A DNA stretch of 64,000 nucleotides, taken from positions 5,204,501 through 5,268,500 of the forward strand of contig NZ_CP152412.1 in NCBI RefSeq assembly GCF_038957035.1, in the 5' to 3' direction. The notes beneath the pieces were generated by a model that was not told the DNA's origin, did no database searches, and saw nothing but the letters and a program-made list of their open reading frames with translations. Each line of letters opens with the position of its first letter. Position 1 is the first letter of the stretch. Both the position numbers and the translations under genes were made by a program. Source of the DNA: Bradyrhizobium sp. B097 (GTDB taxonomy: Bacteria; Pseudomonadota; Alphaproteobacteria; Rhizobiales; Xanthobacteraceae). This document shows positions 33,938 to 42,381 of the stretch, in pieces.

Positions 33938-34834
33938 TCAGTCGCGCGATAGGGACAGCCCCGCGAGAAGCGGCGCGTACGCGGCGAGCCTGCGGGATAC
34001 GAACTCGGTGAAGAGCCGCACGCGCTTCGTCTTGCGTGTATCGCCCTGTGTGAGAAGCCAGAGCGTTCCGTACATGTGCAGGTCGGTGCCCGGCACCCTT
34101 ACCAGCAGGGGATCGGCATCTCCGACGAAGCACGGCAGTGTCGTGATCCCGAGCCCTTGCCGTACCGCAACGATCTGCGCCCCAGCGTCGGTGGTCCTGA
34201 ATGGAACCCCCGTGGGGCGAACCTCACCGTCGCTGGCCCAATCCGGAACGCCATGAATGCTGATGACGATCCACCGGATGGGATCAGGCGCGCCGGCACG
34301 CCACGCGGCCAGTCGATCGCGGGATATGTAGACGCCGCCGAACAGCTCCGGTCCCTTCAGGCCGTGAAGATTGAGCGGCAGGGTCTTGCGGTCGTAGACG
34401 ACGCGGATTGCGACGTCAGCCTCTCGGTTGGTCAGATTTGCCAGCTCGCCGAACGACAAGATTTCCATCTCGATGTCCGGATGCAGACGCGCGAAATCGG
34501 CGAAGTCCGGCATGAGCAGGTGTGTCGCAAGCGGCGGCGCCAGCGTCACCCGGAGAAGCCCGCGCACGCTCTGGTCGCGGCCGAAGACGCGCGTCTCCAG
34601 TTGGTGCGACGACGCTTCCATCTGGTCCGCGAACTCGAGGACCTCCTCGCCCGCAGGCGTCAGGCGGTAGCCCGAAGGCAGCTTTTCGAACATGTGCACC
34701 CCGAGCCGCTCCTCGAGCTGGGCGATGCGTCGCAGCACGGTCGAGTGGTTCACCCCGAGGCGCTCGGCGGCAGCCCGCACCGAGCCTCCGCGCGCGACGG
34801 CAAGAAAGTAACGAACGTCATCCCAGTCGATCAT
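33938..34834 (-). CDS. LysR-family transcriptional regulator
   Basis: 298 aa from MIDWDDVRYFLAVARGGSVR. The HTH is LGVNHSTVLRRIAQLEERLG, with a GYRLTPAGEE linker. The effector domain (RVTLAPPLATHLLMPDFADF) ends LWLLTQGDTRKTKRVRLFTE. A GTG at 34849 adds five residues and has a GGAAGG upstream. It resembles the regulator at 17690-18601. Divergent from the SDR/NADP-oxidoreductase pair, which it probably regulates. Confidence 0.88.
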   Translation of the reverse strand: MIDWDDVRYFLAVARGGSVRAAAERLGVNHSTVLRRIAQLEERLGVHMFEKLPSGYRLTPAGEEVLEFADQMEASSHQLETRVFGRDQSVRGLLRVTLAPPLATHLLMPDFADFARLHPDIEMEILSFGELANLTNREADVAIRVVYDRKTLPLNLHGLKGPELFGGVYISRDRLAAWRAGAPDPIRWIVISIHGVPDWASDGEVRPTGVPFRTTDAGAQIVAVRQGLGITTLPCFVGDADPLLVRVPGTDLHMYGTLWLLTQGDTRKTKRVRLFTEFVSRRLAAYAPLLAGLSLSRD

Positions 34835-35123
34835 GGTGCAATCCGGCACCGCGGGGTGTGCCTTCCAAAGCCCGTGTCCAATACATCAAACGGCATCCCG
34901 TATGTGGGTAGCACGGGTGGTTATCATAGCCCATGCCGACAAGCGCAGCCCGATTCCGAACGGCGGACACCGATCGTCGCGGCTGGCGTGGTCGTCCAGC
35001 CGGATCGATTTCGCACCACCGATGTGCGCGCTTCCGCACTCAACGCCTGACGCCGGCAGACCCATCTCGAGGTTCTCGGGGAGCCTCCCCGAACGACCAA
35101 AGACGGAGCTTGAAGGAGAAGTC

Positions 35124-35858
35124 ATGGGAAAGCTTGAGGGTAAGGTTGCAGTCGTCACAGGTGGATCGAGCGGCATGGCGCTGGCGAGCGCCATGCGGTT
35201 CGTCGAAGAAGGCGCCTATGTTTTCATCACGGGCCGCAGGCAGGAGGCGCTCGACGCGGCCGTCAAACTGATTGGCCGGAACGTGACCAGCGTGCGCGGC
35301 GACGCAGCCAATCTCGACGACCTCGACCGTCTGTTCGACACGGTCAAGCGGGAAAAGGGCAGGATCGACGTCCTCTACGCGAGCGCCGGCATCGGCGAAG
35401 CCGTCCCGCTGGGCGAGATTAGCGAGCAGCATTTCGATGCGACCTTCGGCCTGAATACCCGCGGCACGCTGTTCACGGTGCAGAAGGCGTTGCCGCTGCT
35501 CAACGATGGCGGATCGATCTTCATGACCGGGTCAGTTGCTTCGGTGAAGGGCTTTTCTGGTTACGGCGTGTATGCGGCGAGCAAGGCGGCGTTGCGCTCA
35601 TTCGCCCGCACCTGGCTCAACGAACTGAAGGGCAGGAATATCCGGGTGAACGTGCTGAGCCCGGGGCCGATCGCCACGCCGATGCAGGACCAGGTTCTCA
35701 CCGAGGAGGCAAAGCGGATGTTCGAATCCCTGATCCCGCGGGGAAAGATGGGTCGTCCCGAGGAAATCGCGGCGGCCGCGCTGTTTCTCGCTTCAGACGA
35801 TTCGAGCTTCGTGAATGGGGTGGAGTTGTCTGTCGATGGCGGCTTCTCGGCGATCTGA
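35124..35858 (+). CDS. Short-chain dehydrogenase/reductase
   Basis: 244 aa classical SDR. The active-site Ser (MTGSVASVKG) and YxxxK (GYGVYAASKAAL) are present, with the C-terminal SVDGG. The NADP-binding loop reads TGGSSGMALA, with Ala in place of the last Gly of the usual TGxxxGxG. GRRQ after the second beta-strand suggests NADP preference. The start has an AAGGAG 7 bp upstream. The next gene, an NADP-oxidoreductase, is 40 bp downstream. The substrate is unknown. Confidence 0.88.
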   Translation: MGKLEGKVAVVTGGSSGMALASAMRFVEEGAYVFITGRRQEALDAAVKLIGRNVTSVRGDAANLDDLDRLFDTVKREKGRIDVLYASAGIGEAVPLGEISEQHFDATFGLNTRGTLFTVQKALPLLNDGGSIFMTGSVASVKGFSGYGVYAASKAALRSFARTWLNELKGRNIRVNVLSPGPIATPMQDQVLTEEAKRMFESLIPRGKMGRPEEIAAAALFLASDDSSFVNGVELSVDGGFSAI

Positions 35859-35898
35859 AAGGCCGGGAAACAATATCAACACGGATCGGAGAAGTATC

Positions 35899-36498
35899 AT
35901 GAGCTATGCGATTGTAGGATTCGGTGCGGTAGGCCAGGCCCTCGCCCGCGCCTTCGCCCGCAAGAACATCGAGGTGGCCGTCGCGAGCCGCCGGCCGCCC
36001 GAGGCGTTGGCGCCGCAGGCTCGGGCGATTGGACCCACGGTCGTCGCCAAGTCGTTGCGGGATGCACTCGAGGCCGACACCATCATCCTGGCGGTCCCGT
36101 TCGGGGAGCATCGCGAGGTTGCGAAGGCCCTGCCGAGCTGGATAGGCAAGACGGTCATCGACGCGATGAACGCGCTAGTTCCCCTCGAGGAGCTGGACGG
36201 CCTGCTGTCCTCCGCCTTCGTCGCGAAGGCGTTCACCGGCGCCCGGCTCGTGAAAGGTTTCAATCACCTGATTGCGGCCAAGCTGGCCGCCGATCCGATC
36301 GTCGAGGGCGGCCACCGGGTGATCTTCCTGTCTGGTGACGACGAGGACGCGATCGCTCCCGTGGCGGCCTTGGCCAAACAACTCGGGTTCGCACCCGTCA
36401 AGCTGGGAAAGCTCAACGAGGGTGGCGCGCTGGTGCACGCACGCGGCCGCATTTGGGGCCCGCTCATCTTTCAGGATTTGTTCAAGAAGGAGCAGTAA
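35899..36498 (+). CDS. NADPH-dependent F420-reductase-like (NADP oxidoreductase) protein
   Basis: 199 aa with a Rossmann fold: MSYAIVGFGAVGQALARAFA (GxGxxG), SRRPPEALAPQ after beta-2, and TIILAVPFGEHREVAKALPS. It belongs to the F420-dependent NADP oxidoreductase family; members in bacteria lacking F420 act on other redox cofactors or substrates. The ATG has a CGGAG upstream. It lies 40 bp after the SDR gene, so the two probably form an operon. Followed by a family B palindrome. Confidence 0.85.
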   Translation: MSYAIVGFGAVGQALARAFARKNIEVAVASRRPPEALAPQARAIGPTVVAKSLRDALEADTIILAVPFGEHREVAKALPSWIGKTVIDAMNALVPLEELDGLLSSAFVAKAFTGARLVKGFNHLIAAKLAADPIVEGGHRVIFLSGDDEDAIAPVAALAKQLGFAPVKLGKLNEGGALVHARGRIWGPLIFQDLFKKEQ

Positions 36499-36534
36499 GC
36501 GATCTACGACCGTGTGAGTTGGCCCGAGAAGCGA

Positions 36535-36624
36535 GTAGCCAGCATGAGCGCAGCGATATGCGGGACACCACGTGAGACGCGGACAGGAAGTGCCCCGGAT
36601 ATCGCTTCGCTCATCCGGGCTACG
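36535..36624. repeat. Dispersed palindrome, family B, copy 3
   Basis: Left arm AGCATGAGCGCAGCGATATG and right arm CCCCGGATATCGCTTCGCTC followed by ATCCGGGCTAC. Between the NADP-oxidoreductase stop (36498) and the HNH nuclease stop (36648), where it may end both transcripts. Confidence 0.78.
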
Positions 36625-36647
36625 ACTGCCAATTGCCTGTAAGCTCA

Positions 36648-37550
36648 TCACTGCTTGAAGCAATGCTCACGATGCCATCTCAGGAAATGTGGATGCGGTC
36701 GGTCGGACACGCGCTGCGGTACAAGCGCGTGTCCTGATTTGTTAATTATCGATCGTATGCCTTGCGGATCATTGGTCTGCCGCGAGATCAATATCTCCAT
36801 ATTGTCAGCCAAGCTGATCAAGCCGCGATCGAACATCCAATGCGCCGTCCCTGAGAGCGCGATCCCGTTGCTAACAATATCTGGCCCGCTCGCCTCCACT
36901 GGCCGAATGTGTGCGGCAGCGACTTCCGCGCGCCCCCTCCCATTGATCAGCTTTAGTCCTGTGATCGCGCACCGTTCGTCGTAGGCGCGCAGAACCACAC
37001 GACGAAAGACCCGGTCGCGCATAATCCTCGACATCGTAACGCTCACGCGGTCGCGTTGCTGGTCATATATGAAGGGCGCTTGCGCCCCTTCGCCAATATC
37101 GAGCGATGGCACGTCATTATCGGAACGCGGCAACAGAGGTGCATCTTCCTCGAAGCCCAGTCCGACAATTCTGGCAAAATCTTCAGGCGAGAGTGGACGA
37201 ACCGCAGATTGGGCCCGTCCGGAAATGCGTCCCTGGTCATTAAGGACACCTCGCTCCACCGGTCCCGTTGCACCGTTGAAGGGGACCGGATTTGCGAAGT
37301 CAAGATAGGTTCCTGGCTCGATCAGCGCGAGGTACATCCCGGAAATGCCGGGATCGGGGATAACTTGACGAACCTTGGCGAACGCAAAGTAACCTTTTGT
37401 CTCGGCCACTTTGCTTGGCTCGTAGTAGACAATCCAGCTACCGACACAGGCCTCGACGCGGCTCAAATACTGGCTGGGGAACTGATACTTTTCCGCAGGA
37501 CTATCGTCGTAAATAGAGTCCGACCGATGAATGAATACGCCAAATCCCAT
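36648..37550 (-). CDS. HNH endonuclease, possible modification-dependent restriction enzyme
   Basis: 300 aa. The C-terminal HNH (HNH_2/COG3440-like) core is readable: ERCAITGLKLINGRGRAEVA, AAHIRPVEASGPDIVSNGIA and GTAHWMFDRGLISL, giving His, Asn and His in order. The N-terminal 110 residues (MGFGVFIHRSDSIYDDS, KGYFAFAKVRQVIPDP, MYLALIEPGTYLDF) look like a PUA/EVE/ASCH-type small beta-barrel, which in related enzymes reads modified bases. No cognate methyltransferase is nearby, which would fit a modification-dependent enzyme. AT content is higher than in guaA next door, suggesting transfer. The N-terminal domain assignment is tentative; the nuclease motif is firm. Confidence 0.8.
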   Translation of the reverse strand: MGFGVFIHRSDSIYDDSPAEKYQFPSQYLSRVEACVGSWIVYYEPSKVAETKGYFAFAKVRQVIPDPGISGMYLALIEPGTYLDFANPVPFNGATGPVERGVLNDQGRISGRAQSAVRPLSPEDFARIVGLGFEEDAPLLPRSDNDVPSLDIGEGAQAPFIYDQQRDRVSVTMSRIMRDRVFRRVVLRAYDERCAITGLKLINGRGRAEVAAAHIRPVEASGPDIVSNGIALSGTAHWMFDRGLISLADNMEILISRQTNDPQGIRSIINKSGHALVPQRVSDRPHPHFLRWHREHCFKQ

Positions 37551-37638
37551 AGCTTCTTCGGCCCGACCTCCCCGAATCTATTTGGTCTTCGTGACAACGC
37601 TCCAAGAAGTCATCATGGGATTGGCTTTCCCGAGCCCC

Positions 37639-39237
37639 TCACTCCCACTCAATCGTCCCCGGCGGCTTGCTCGTCACGTCGTAGACCACACGGTTCACGC
37701 CCTTCACCTCGTTGATGATGCGCGTCGCGGTCTCGGCCAGAAACTTCATGTCGAACTGGTAGAAGTCGGCGGTCATGCCGTCGGTCGAAGTGACGGCACG
37801 GAGGCCTACGACGTATTCGTAAGTTCTGCCGTCGCCCATCACGCCGACGGTCTTCACCGGCAAGAGCACCGCAAACGCCTGCCAGATCGCATCGTAGAGG
37901 CCGTGCTTGCGGATCTGGTCGATATAGACCGCATCCGCATTGCGCAGGATGTCGAGCTTTTCCCTCGTGATGTCGCCGGGGCAGCGGATGGCGAGGCCAG
38001 GACCCGGGAACGGGTGGCGGCCGACGAACACTTCGGGCAGGCCGAGCTCGCGGCCGAGCACGCGTACCTCGTCCTTGAACAGTTCGCGCAGCGGCTCGAC
38101 CAGCTTCATGTTCATGCGCGCCGGAAGGCCGCCGACATTGTGGTGCGACTTGATGGTCACCGACGGTCCGCCGGTGAAGGAGACGCTCTCGATCACATCG
38201 GGATAGAGCGTGCCCTGCGCCAGGAAAGCGGCGCCGCCGATCTTCTTCGCTTCCGCCTCGAACACATCGATGAACAGCCGCCCGATGGTCTTGCGCTTCA
38301 CTTCGGGATCGGTGACGCCTTCGAGCTCGCCCAGAAACTCTTTCGACGCGTCCACATGGACCAGCGGGATGTTGTAGTGGTTGCGGAACAGGTCGACGAC
38401 GGTCTTGGCCTCGTCGAGCCGCAGCAGGCCGTGGTCGACGAACACGCAGGTGAGCTGGTCGCCGATCGCCTCGTGGATCAAGACCGCCGCGACGGCGGAA
38501 TCGACGCCGCCGGAGAGGCCGCAGATCACCTTGCCCTGGCCGACCTGCGCGCGGATCTTCTCGATCGCCTCCTCGCGGAAGGCGCGCATGGTCCAGTCGC
38601 CGGTGAGGCCTGCGACCTTGCGCACGAAGTTGCGCAGCAGTTTTGCGCCGTCGGGCGTGTGCACCACCTCGGGATGGAACATCAGGCCGTAATACTTGCG
38701 CGTCTCGTCCTGGATGATCGCGAACGGCGCGTTCGGCGAGGTGCCGGCCACCGAGAAACCGGGCGGCATCTTGGTGATGCGGTCGCCATGGCTCATCCAC
38801 ACCTGATGCTTTTCGCCGTGACCCCAGACGCCGTCAAACAGCTGGCTGTCGGTCTTCACCTCCACGTCGGCGCGGCCGAATTCGCGGTGGTGCCCGCCCT
38901 CGACCTCGCCGCCGAGCTGGGCGGCCAAGGTCATCTGGCCGTAGCAGATGCCGAGCACGGGAACGCCGGATTCGAAGATCAGCTGCGGGGCGCGCGGCGA
39001 GCCGGTCTCGTGCACGGACTCAGGGCCGCCGGAGAGGATCACCGCCTTCGGCTTCATCTCCTTGAAGGCGGCCTCGGCCTTCTGGAACGGCACGATCTCG
39101 GAATAGACGCCCATCTCGCGGACGCGGCGGGCGATCAGTTGCGTCACCTGGCTGCCGAAATCGACAATCAGAATCTTGTCATGCGCCGAGGCCACCGTGG
39201 GCGCCGACGAGTTATGGGCTGTGTGCTGGGCTGTCAT
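37639..39237 (-). CDS. guaA: GMP synthase (glutamine-hydrolysing)
   Basis: 532 aa. The glutamine amidotransferase domain comes first, with the nucleophile Cys in [20 protein letters not shown] and the His-x-Glu in [11 protein letters not shown]. The ATP pyrophosphatase domain follows ([17 protein letters not shown]-loop) and the dimerisation domain ends with IEWE. It converts XMP to GMP with glutamine and ATP in the cytoplasm. The start at [10 protein letters not shown] (39237) is chosen; an ATG at 39294 is possible. guaB is 8.7 kb away on the same strand. The stop is 88 bp before the HNH gene. Confidence 0.95.
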   Translation of the reverse strand: MTAQHTAHNSSAPTVASAHDKILIVDFGSQVTQLIARRVREMGVYSEIVPFQKAEAAFKEMKPKAVILSGGPESVHETGSPRAPQLIFESGVPVLGICYGQMTLAAQLGGEVEGGHHREFGRADVEVKTDSQLFDGVWGHGEKHQVWMSHGDRITKMPPGFSVAGTSPNAPFAIIQDETRKYYGLMFHPEVVHTPDGAKLLRNFVRKVAGLTGDWTMRAFREEAIEKIRAQVGQGKVICGLSGGVDSAVAAVLIHEAIGDQLTCVFVDHGLLRLDEAKTVVDLFRNHYNIPLVHVDASKEFLGELEGVTDPEVKRKTIGRLFIDVFEAEAKKIGGAAFLAQGTLYPDVIESVSFTGGPSVTIKSHHNVGGLPARMNMKLVEPLRELFKDEVRVLGRELGLPEVFVGRHPFPGPGLAIRCPGDITREKLDILRNADAVYIDQIRKHGLYDAIWQAFAVLLPVKTVGVMGDGRTYEYVVGLRAVTSTDGMTADFYQFDMKFLAETATRIINEVKGVNRVVYDVTSKPPGTIEWE

Positions 39238-39323
39238 GGCAAGCAGATACGCGACACCGCCCGCCCCCGCAACCGCGCAGCGCGGGGCGCCCACATTCTT
39301 CTTTGGGCATGGACAAATCTATA

Positions 39324-39344
39324 TAGGTCAGTATTATTGACCTA
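39324..39344. promoter_or_regulatory. Operator-like palindrome before the SnoaL-like gene
   Basis: TAGGTCA (39324-39330) and TGACCTA (39338-39344) are perfect 7-bp arms around 7 bases. The core GGTC-N9-GACC has exactly the spacing of the operator at 40945-40965 beside the HxlR gene. Confidence 0.55.
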
Positions 39345-39372
39345 ATTGGCCGTAACCAATGGGAGGAAACCA

Positions 39373-39744
39373 ATGCCGGATTTTCACGAACCGTCCCGCC
39401 TCGCAGCGCTCGGCCGCGACTGGATCGCGGCCTGGAATGCGCGCGACCTCGAGCGCGTGCTGGCGATGTATTCGGAGGATACCGAGATGACCTCGGACCG
39501 GATCCCGGCGCTCGGCTTCGGCGCCTCCGGCACCGTGCGCGGCAAGGCGCAGCTGCGCGCCTATTGGAGCGCCGCGCTCGCCAAGCTGCCCGAGCTGCAT
39601 TTCGAGCTGATCGACCTCTACGTCTCGCCCGACAGCGTCGTCGTGTTCTACCAGAACGAACGCGGCAAGAAGATCTGCGAGTATCTGCGGTGTGACGCCG
39701 AGGGCAAGATCCGGCAGGGCTCGGCGAACCATCTGGTGGGTTGA
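39373..39744 (+). CDS. SnoaL-like/nuclear-transport-factor-2 fold protein
   Basis: 123 aa. Single small alpha+beta barrel: LAALGRDWIAAWNARDLERV, LAMYSEDTEMTSDRIPALGF, GKAQLRAYWSAALAKLPELH and VVVFYQNERGKKICEYLRCD. Members catalyse cyclisations, hydrolyses or bind polar lipids; this one is unknown. A GGAGG at 39362-39366 is well placed for the ATG at 39373. A palindromic operator precedes it, and a family D repeat follows the stop. Confidence 0.85.
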   Translation: MPDFHEPSRLAALGRDWIAAWNARDLERVLAMYSEDTEMTSDRIPALGFGASGTVRGKAQLRAYWSAALAKLPELHFELIDLYVSPDSVVVFYQNERGKKICEYLRCDAEGKIRQGSANHLVG

Positions 39745-39771
39745 GATGAACCTGGCACGACCAAGCCTGAC

Positions 39772-39915
39772 CGTCACCCCCGCGCAAAGGCTTCGCCTTT
39801 GTCGCTGGAGGTGCTCGCGAATCGAGCCTCGAAGGGCGACAGCCCGGCTCCATCCATCCTTCGAGGCTCGCCGAGTGTTGCTCGCGCACCGCTCGACGCG
39901 CACCTCAGGATGACG
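39772..39915. repeat. Dispersed repeat, family D, copy 1
   Basis: Long imperfect palindrome: the plus-strand CTTTGTCGCTGGAGGTGC and GAGCCTCGAAGG, then ATCCTTCGAGGCTCGC and CACCTCAGGATGACG. Relatives are at 42260-42381, 61395-61555 and 63883-64000. Confidence 0.78.
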
Positions 39916-39971
39916 TCAGTATTTTGGGATACAGGCGCGTAGAGCCGCAGAAACTACTCAGGAAGGACACC

Positions 39972-40304
39972 ATGAAAATCCCGACCCTGCCCTTCACCGT
40001 CACCGACTGGAGCAACGTCGAGCCTTCAGTGCATCCCGGCGAGACCGGGCAAGCGCTGTGGCGCACGCTCAACATTGGCGAGCTGCGGGTGCGGATGGTG
40101 GAGTATTCGCCGGGCTATCTCGCCGATCACTGGTGCGATCGCGGCCATGTGCTCTTTGTCGTCACGGGCGAGCTCGACACCGAGCTGCGCGACGGCCGCA
40201 AATTCACGCTGAAGCCGGGCATGAGCTACCAGGTCTCCGATTTCGGCGACGCCGCGCACCGCTCCTCGACGGCGATGGGAGCGACGCTGTTTATCGTGGA
40301 TTGA
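39972..40304 (+). CDS. DHCW-motif-type cupin-fold protein
   Basis: 110 aa: ADHWCDRGHVLFVVTGELD carries the His/Cys-containing cupin motif, followed by GMSYQVSDFGDAAHRSSTAM. It matches a group of short cupins named after the DHCW motif. Small cytoplasmic metal-binding protein, role unknown. The ribosome-binding AGGAAGGA lies 5 bp before the ATG at 39972. It converges with the HxlR gene, with a family C palindrome between. Confidence 0.85.
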   Translation: MKIPTLPFTVTDWSNVEPSVHPGETGQALWRTLNIGELRVRMVEYSPGYLADHWCDRGHVLFVVTGELDTELRDGRKFTLKPGMSYQVSDFGDAAHRSSTAMGATLFIVD

Positions 40305-40320
40305 ACTGACGTAGTCCCCC

Positions 40321-40404
40321 CGTCATTGCGAGCGGAGCGAAGCAATCCATAGCGCCGCTTGCCGAGACATGGATTGCTTCGTCGCTTCGCTCCTCGCAAT
40401 GACG
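40321..40404. repeat. Dispersed palindrome, family C, copy 1
   Basis: CGTCATTGCGAGCGGAGCGA and AGCAATCCAT pair with ATGGATTGCTTC, and GCTTCGCTCCTCGCAATGAC pairs back to the start. Located between the convergent cupin (ends 40304) and HxlR (ends 40422) genes, it could end both transcripts. A second copy is at 60197-60282. Confidence 0.8.
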
Positions 40405-40421
40405 TGGAGAGAGTCACGCAC

Positions 40422-40874
40422 TCACCGCCTCCGCGCCGCAACCTTCCTCACCTTGGTATCCGACCAGCTCAGCGGCTTGCCGCTCTTCGACGGCAGCACG
40501 AGTTGCCCGACCGCCTGTCCGGCCTGGTCGAGCAGCACCGAATGGGTTTCGCCCCGCGCATAGAGATGCGCCTCGCCCCATTGCCGCAAGGAGACCACGA
40601 TCGGGAACAGGTCGTGTCCCCGCTTCGTCAGCACATATTCGAGGTAGGCGCTGCCGTCTGACGCCGCGACCTGCTCGAGCACGCCGGTTTCGACCAGCTT
40701 GCGCAGCCGCGCCGTCAGCATGCCCTTGGCGATGCCGAGATTCTTCTGGAAGTCGCCGAACCGGCGCAGGCCGTCGAACGCGTCGCGCACGATCAACAGC
40801 GACCACCAGTCGCCGATCGCATCGAGCGCGCGGGCCACCGGGCATTCCGCCTTTGCGAATCCGGTCCGCTGCAT
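40422..40874 (-). CDS. HxlR-family transcriptional regulator
   Basis: 150 aa. A single winged helix: the HxlR N-terminal CPVARALDAIGDWWSLLIVR, recognition region NLGIAKGMLTARLRKLVETG and the wing YVLTKRGHDLFPIVVSLRQW. The ATG at 40874 has a strong GGGAGG upstream and MQRTGFAKAECPV as N-terminus; an earlier start is unlikely. Divergent from an MFS gene, with two matching 21-bp operators between. Some HxlR proteins sense formaldehyde or electrophiles via Cys; the Cys at residue 10 could act here. Confidence 0.9.
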   Translation of the reverse strand: MQRTGFAKAECPVARALDAIGDWWSLLIVRDAFDGLRRFGDFQKNLGIAKGMLTARLRKLVETGVLEQVAASDGSAYLEYVLTKRGHDLFPIVVSLRQWGEAHLYARGETHSVLLDQAGQAVGQLVLPSKSGKPLSWSDTKVRKVAARRR

Positions 40875-40907
40875 CGCGCTCCACCTCCCTTCGATCACGA
40901 TTCCGAA

Positions 40908-40928
40908 CTGGTCTCAAAATAGGACTAG
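40908..40928. promoter_or_regulatory. Candidate HxlR operator 1
   Basis: CTGGTCTCAAAATAGGACTAG has the CTGGTCT left arm and a degenerate right arm. It overlaps the -10 of the hxlR promoter (40916-40921). Confidence 0.55.
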
Positions 40929-40944
40929 ACAGGCTGCGATGCAA
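40916..40944 (-). promoter_or_regulatory. Candidate promoter of the HxlR gene
   Basis: On the minus strand TTGCAT (40944-40939) and TATTTT (40921-40916) are 17 bp apart, the usual spacing. The operators lie over and just upstream of it. Confidence 0.5.
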
Positions 40945-40965
40945 CTGGTCTCATTATAAGACCAG
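40945..40965. promoter_or_regulatory. Candidate HxlR operator 2
   Basis: CTGGTCT (40945-40951) and AGACCAG (40959-40965) are perfect arms with a 7-base spacer CATTATA. A TATAAG at 40955-40960 could be the -10 of the divergent MFS gene, so repressor binding would block it. Confidence 0.6.
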
Positions 40966-40989
40966 ATTGCGAATTGCAGCGGAGCCAAG

Positions 40990-42270
40990 ATGACGAACCA
41001 GACCATGACGGAGGCCGGACCGGCCACGGGCGATCACAAGACGGACGGCAAGCCCCGCGACGCGAAGGCGGGCGCGCTGTCGCCCGCGATCGTGCTGCTG
41101 TTTGCGTTCGCCTGCGGGCTGAGCGTTGCCAACATCTATTCCGCCCAGCCGCTGCTCGACACCATGGCGCAGGATCTCGGCATTACACCCGCCGCGATCG
41201 GCATCGTGGTGACGCTGACCCAGGTCGGCCTCGCCTTCGGCCTGATGCTGATCGTGCCGCTCGGCGACCTCTGGGACCGCCGCAAGCTGATCGTCGGCCA
41301 GATCATGCTGTCCGCGGTCGCGCTCGTCGTGGTCGGCACCGCGCCGAACGCGATCGTGCTGTTTGGCGGAATGGCGCTGGTCGGGCTGCTCGCCGTCGTG
41401 ATCCAGGTGATCGTCGCCTTCGCCGCGACATCGGCCTCGCCGGCCGAGCGCGGACAGACCATCGGCACCATCCAAAGCGGCGTCGTGTCGGGCATCCTGC
41501 TGGCTCGTTTTGCGTCGGGCACGCTGGCCGACATCGGCGGATGGCGCATGGTCTACCTGACCTCGGCGGTGCTGATGCTCGCGATGGCCGCCCTGCTCGC
41601 CTATGTGCTGCCGCGGCAGCCGCCGCGCGCATTGACCGGATCATCCTATGCCAAGCTGCTGCGCTCGACGGCCACGCTGTTCGCCGAGGAGCCGGTGCTG
41701 CGCGAGCGCGCCGTGTTCGCATTGCTGATTTTTGCGAGCTTCAGCGCGTTCTGGAGCTCGGTCGTGCTGCCGCTCTCAGCTCCGCCGCTGTCGCTGTCGC
41801 ACACCGCGATCGGCATGCTCGGCATTGCCGGCCTTGCCGGCGCGCTGGCGGCGCGCAATTCGGGCCGCCTCGCCGATCGCGGCTGGGGCCAGCGCACCAC
41901 CGGATTGTCGCTGCTGCTGATGCTCGCCGGCTGGGCACCGATCGCCTGCCTGCATTCTTCCCTGTGGCTGGTGCTCGCCGGCGTCGTGATGATCGACTTC
42001 GCGGTGCAGGCCGTCCACGTCACCAACCAGAGCCTGATCGTAGCTGCCCGCCCCGACGCGTCGAGCCGCCTGATCGGCGTCTACATGGTGTTCTACTCGG
42101 TCGGCAGCGGGCTCGGCGCAATCTCTTCGACGATGGCCTATGCCGCCGCGGGCTGGCTCGGCGTCTGCGCGCTGGGCGCCGCGATCAGCGCCTGCGCGCT
42201 GCTGTACTGGGTCATCGTCGTGAGCAGGACGCCGGTGCCGCAGAGCGTTTGCACGGTTCCGTCACCCTGA
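40990..42270 (+). CDS. MFS transporter (YnfM/arabinose-efflux-like)
   Basis: 426 aa with about 12 hydrophobic segments. The N-terminal 30 residues are hydrophilic (GPATGDHKTDGKPRDAKAG). Opening segment AIVLLFAFACGLSVANIYSA, motif A PLGDLWDRRKLIV. It is clearly similar to the MFS gene at 62645-63853 (shared EEPVLR-x-R and FSAFW/FTAFW stretches), so they are paralogues. The stop codon (TGA) is part of the family D repeat at its 3' end. Divergent from the HxlR gene and likely controlled by it. The substrate is unknown. Confidence 0.88.
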   Translation: MTNQTMTEAGPATGDHKTDGKPRDAKAGALSPAIVLLFAFACGLSVANIYSAQPLLDTMAQDLGITPAAIGIVVTLTQVGLAFGLMLIVPLGDLWDRRKLIVGQIMLSAVALVVVGTAPNAIVLFGGMALVGLLAVVIQVIVAFAATSASPAERGQTIGTIQSGVVSGILLARFASGTLADIGGWRMVYLTSAVLMLAMAALLAYVLPRQPPRALTGSSYAKLLRSTATLFAEEPVLRERAVFALLIFASFSAFWSSVVLPLSAPPLSLSHTAIGMLGIAGLAGALAARNSGRLADRGWGQRTTGLSLLLMLAGWAPIACLHSSLWLVLAGVVMIDFAVQAVHVTNQSLIVAARPDASSRLIGVYMVFYSVGSGLGAISSTMAYAAAGWLGVCALGAAISACALLYWVIVVSRTPVPQSVCTVPSP

Positions 42271-42381
42271 GGAGCGCGCTCTTGCGCGCGTCTCGAAGGG
42301 CGACGGCCCGCGTCCATCCCCATCCTTCGAGGCCCGCCGAGCGCTGCTGACGCACCGCTCGGCGTGCACCTCAGGATGACG
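42260..42381. repeat. Dispersed repeat, family D, copy 2
   Basis: GTCACCCTGAGGAGCGCGCT and TCTCGAAGGGCGAC on the left, CATCCTTCGAGGCCCGCC and GTGCACCTCAGGATGACG on the right. It fills the whole gap between two convergent genes and contains both stop codons (TGA at 42268-42270 on the plus strand and TCA at 42371-42373 for the minus strand). Confidence 0.82.

Noticed and set aside
31031-36624. Repeats of family B as a CRISPR array
   Set aside because: Copies are kilobases apart, palindromic and without spacers of uniform length.
37531-39345. 604-aa open frame opposite guaA
   Set aside because: Composition is typical of an antisense shadow (long runs of His/Asp/Gln) and guaA is unmistakable on the other strand.
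39238-39372. Purine riboswitch between guaA and the SnoaL-like gene
   Set aside because: No three-way-junction pattern is visible; the only structure is the operator-like palindrome.
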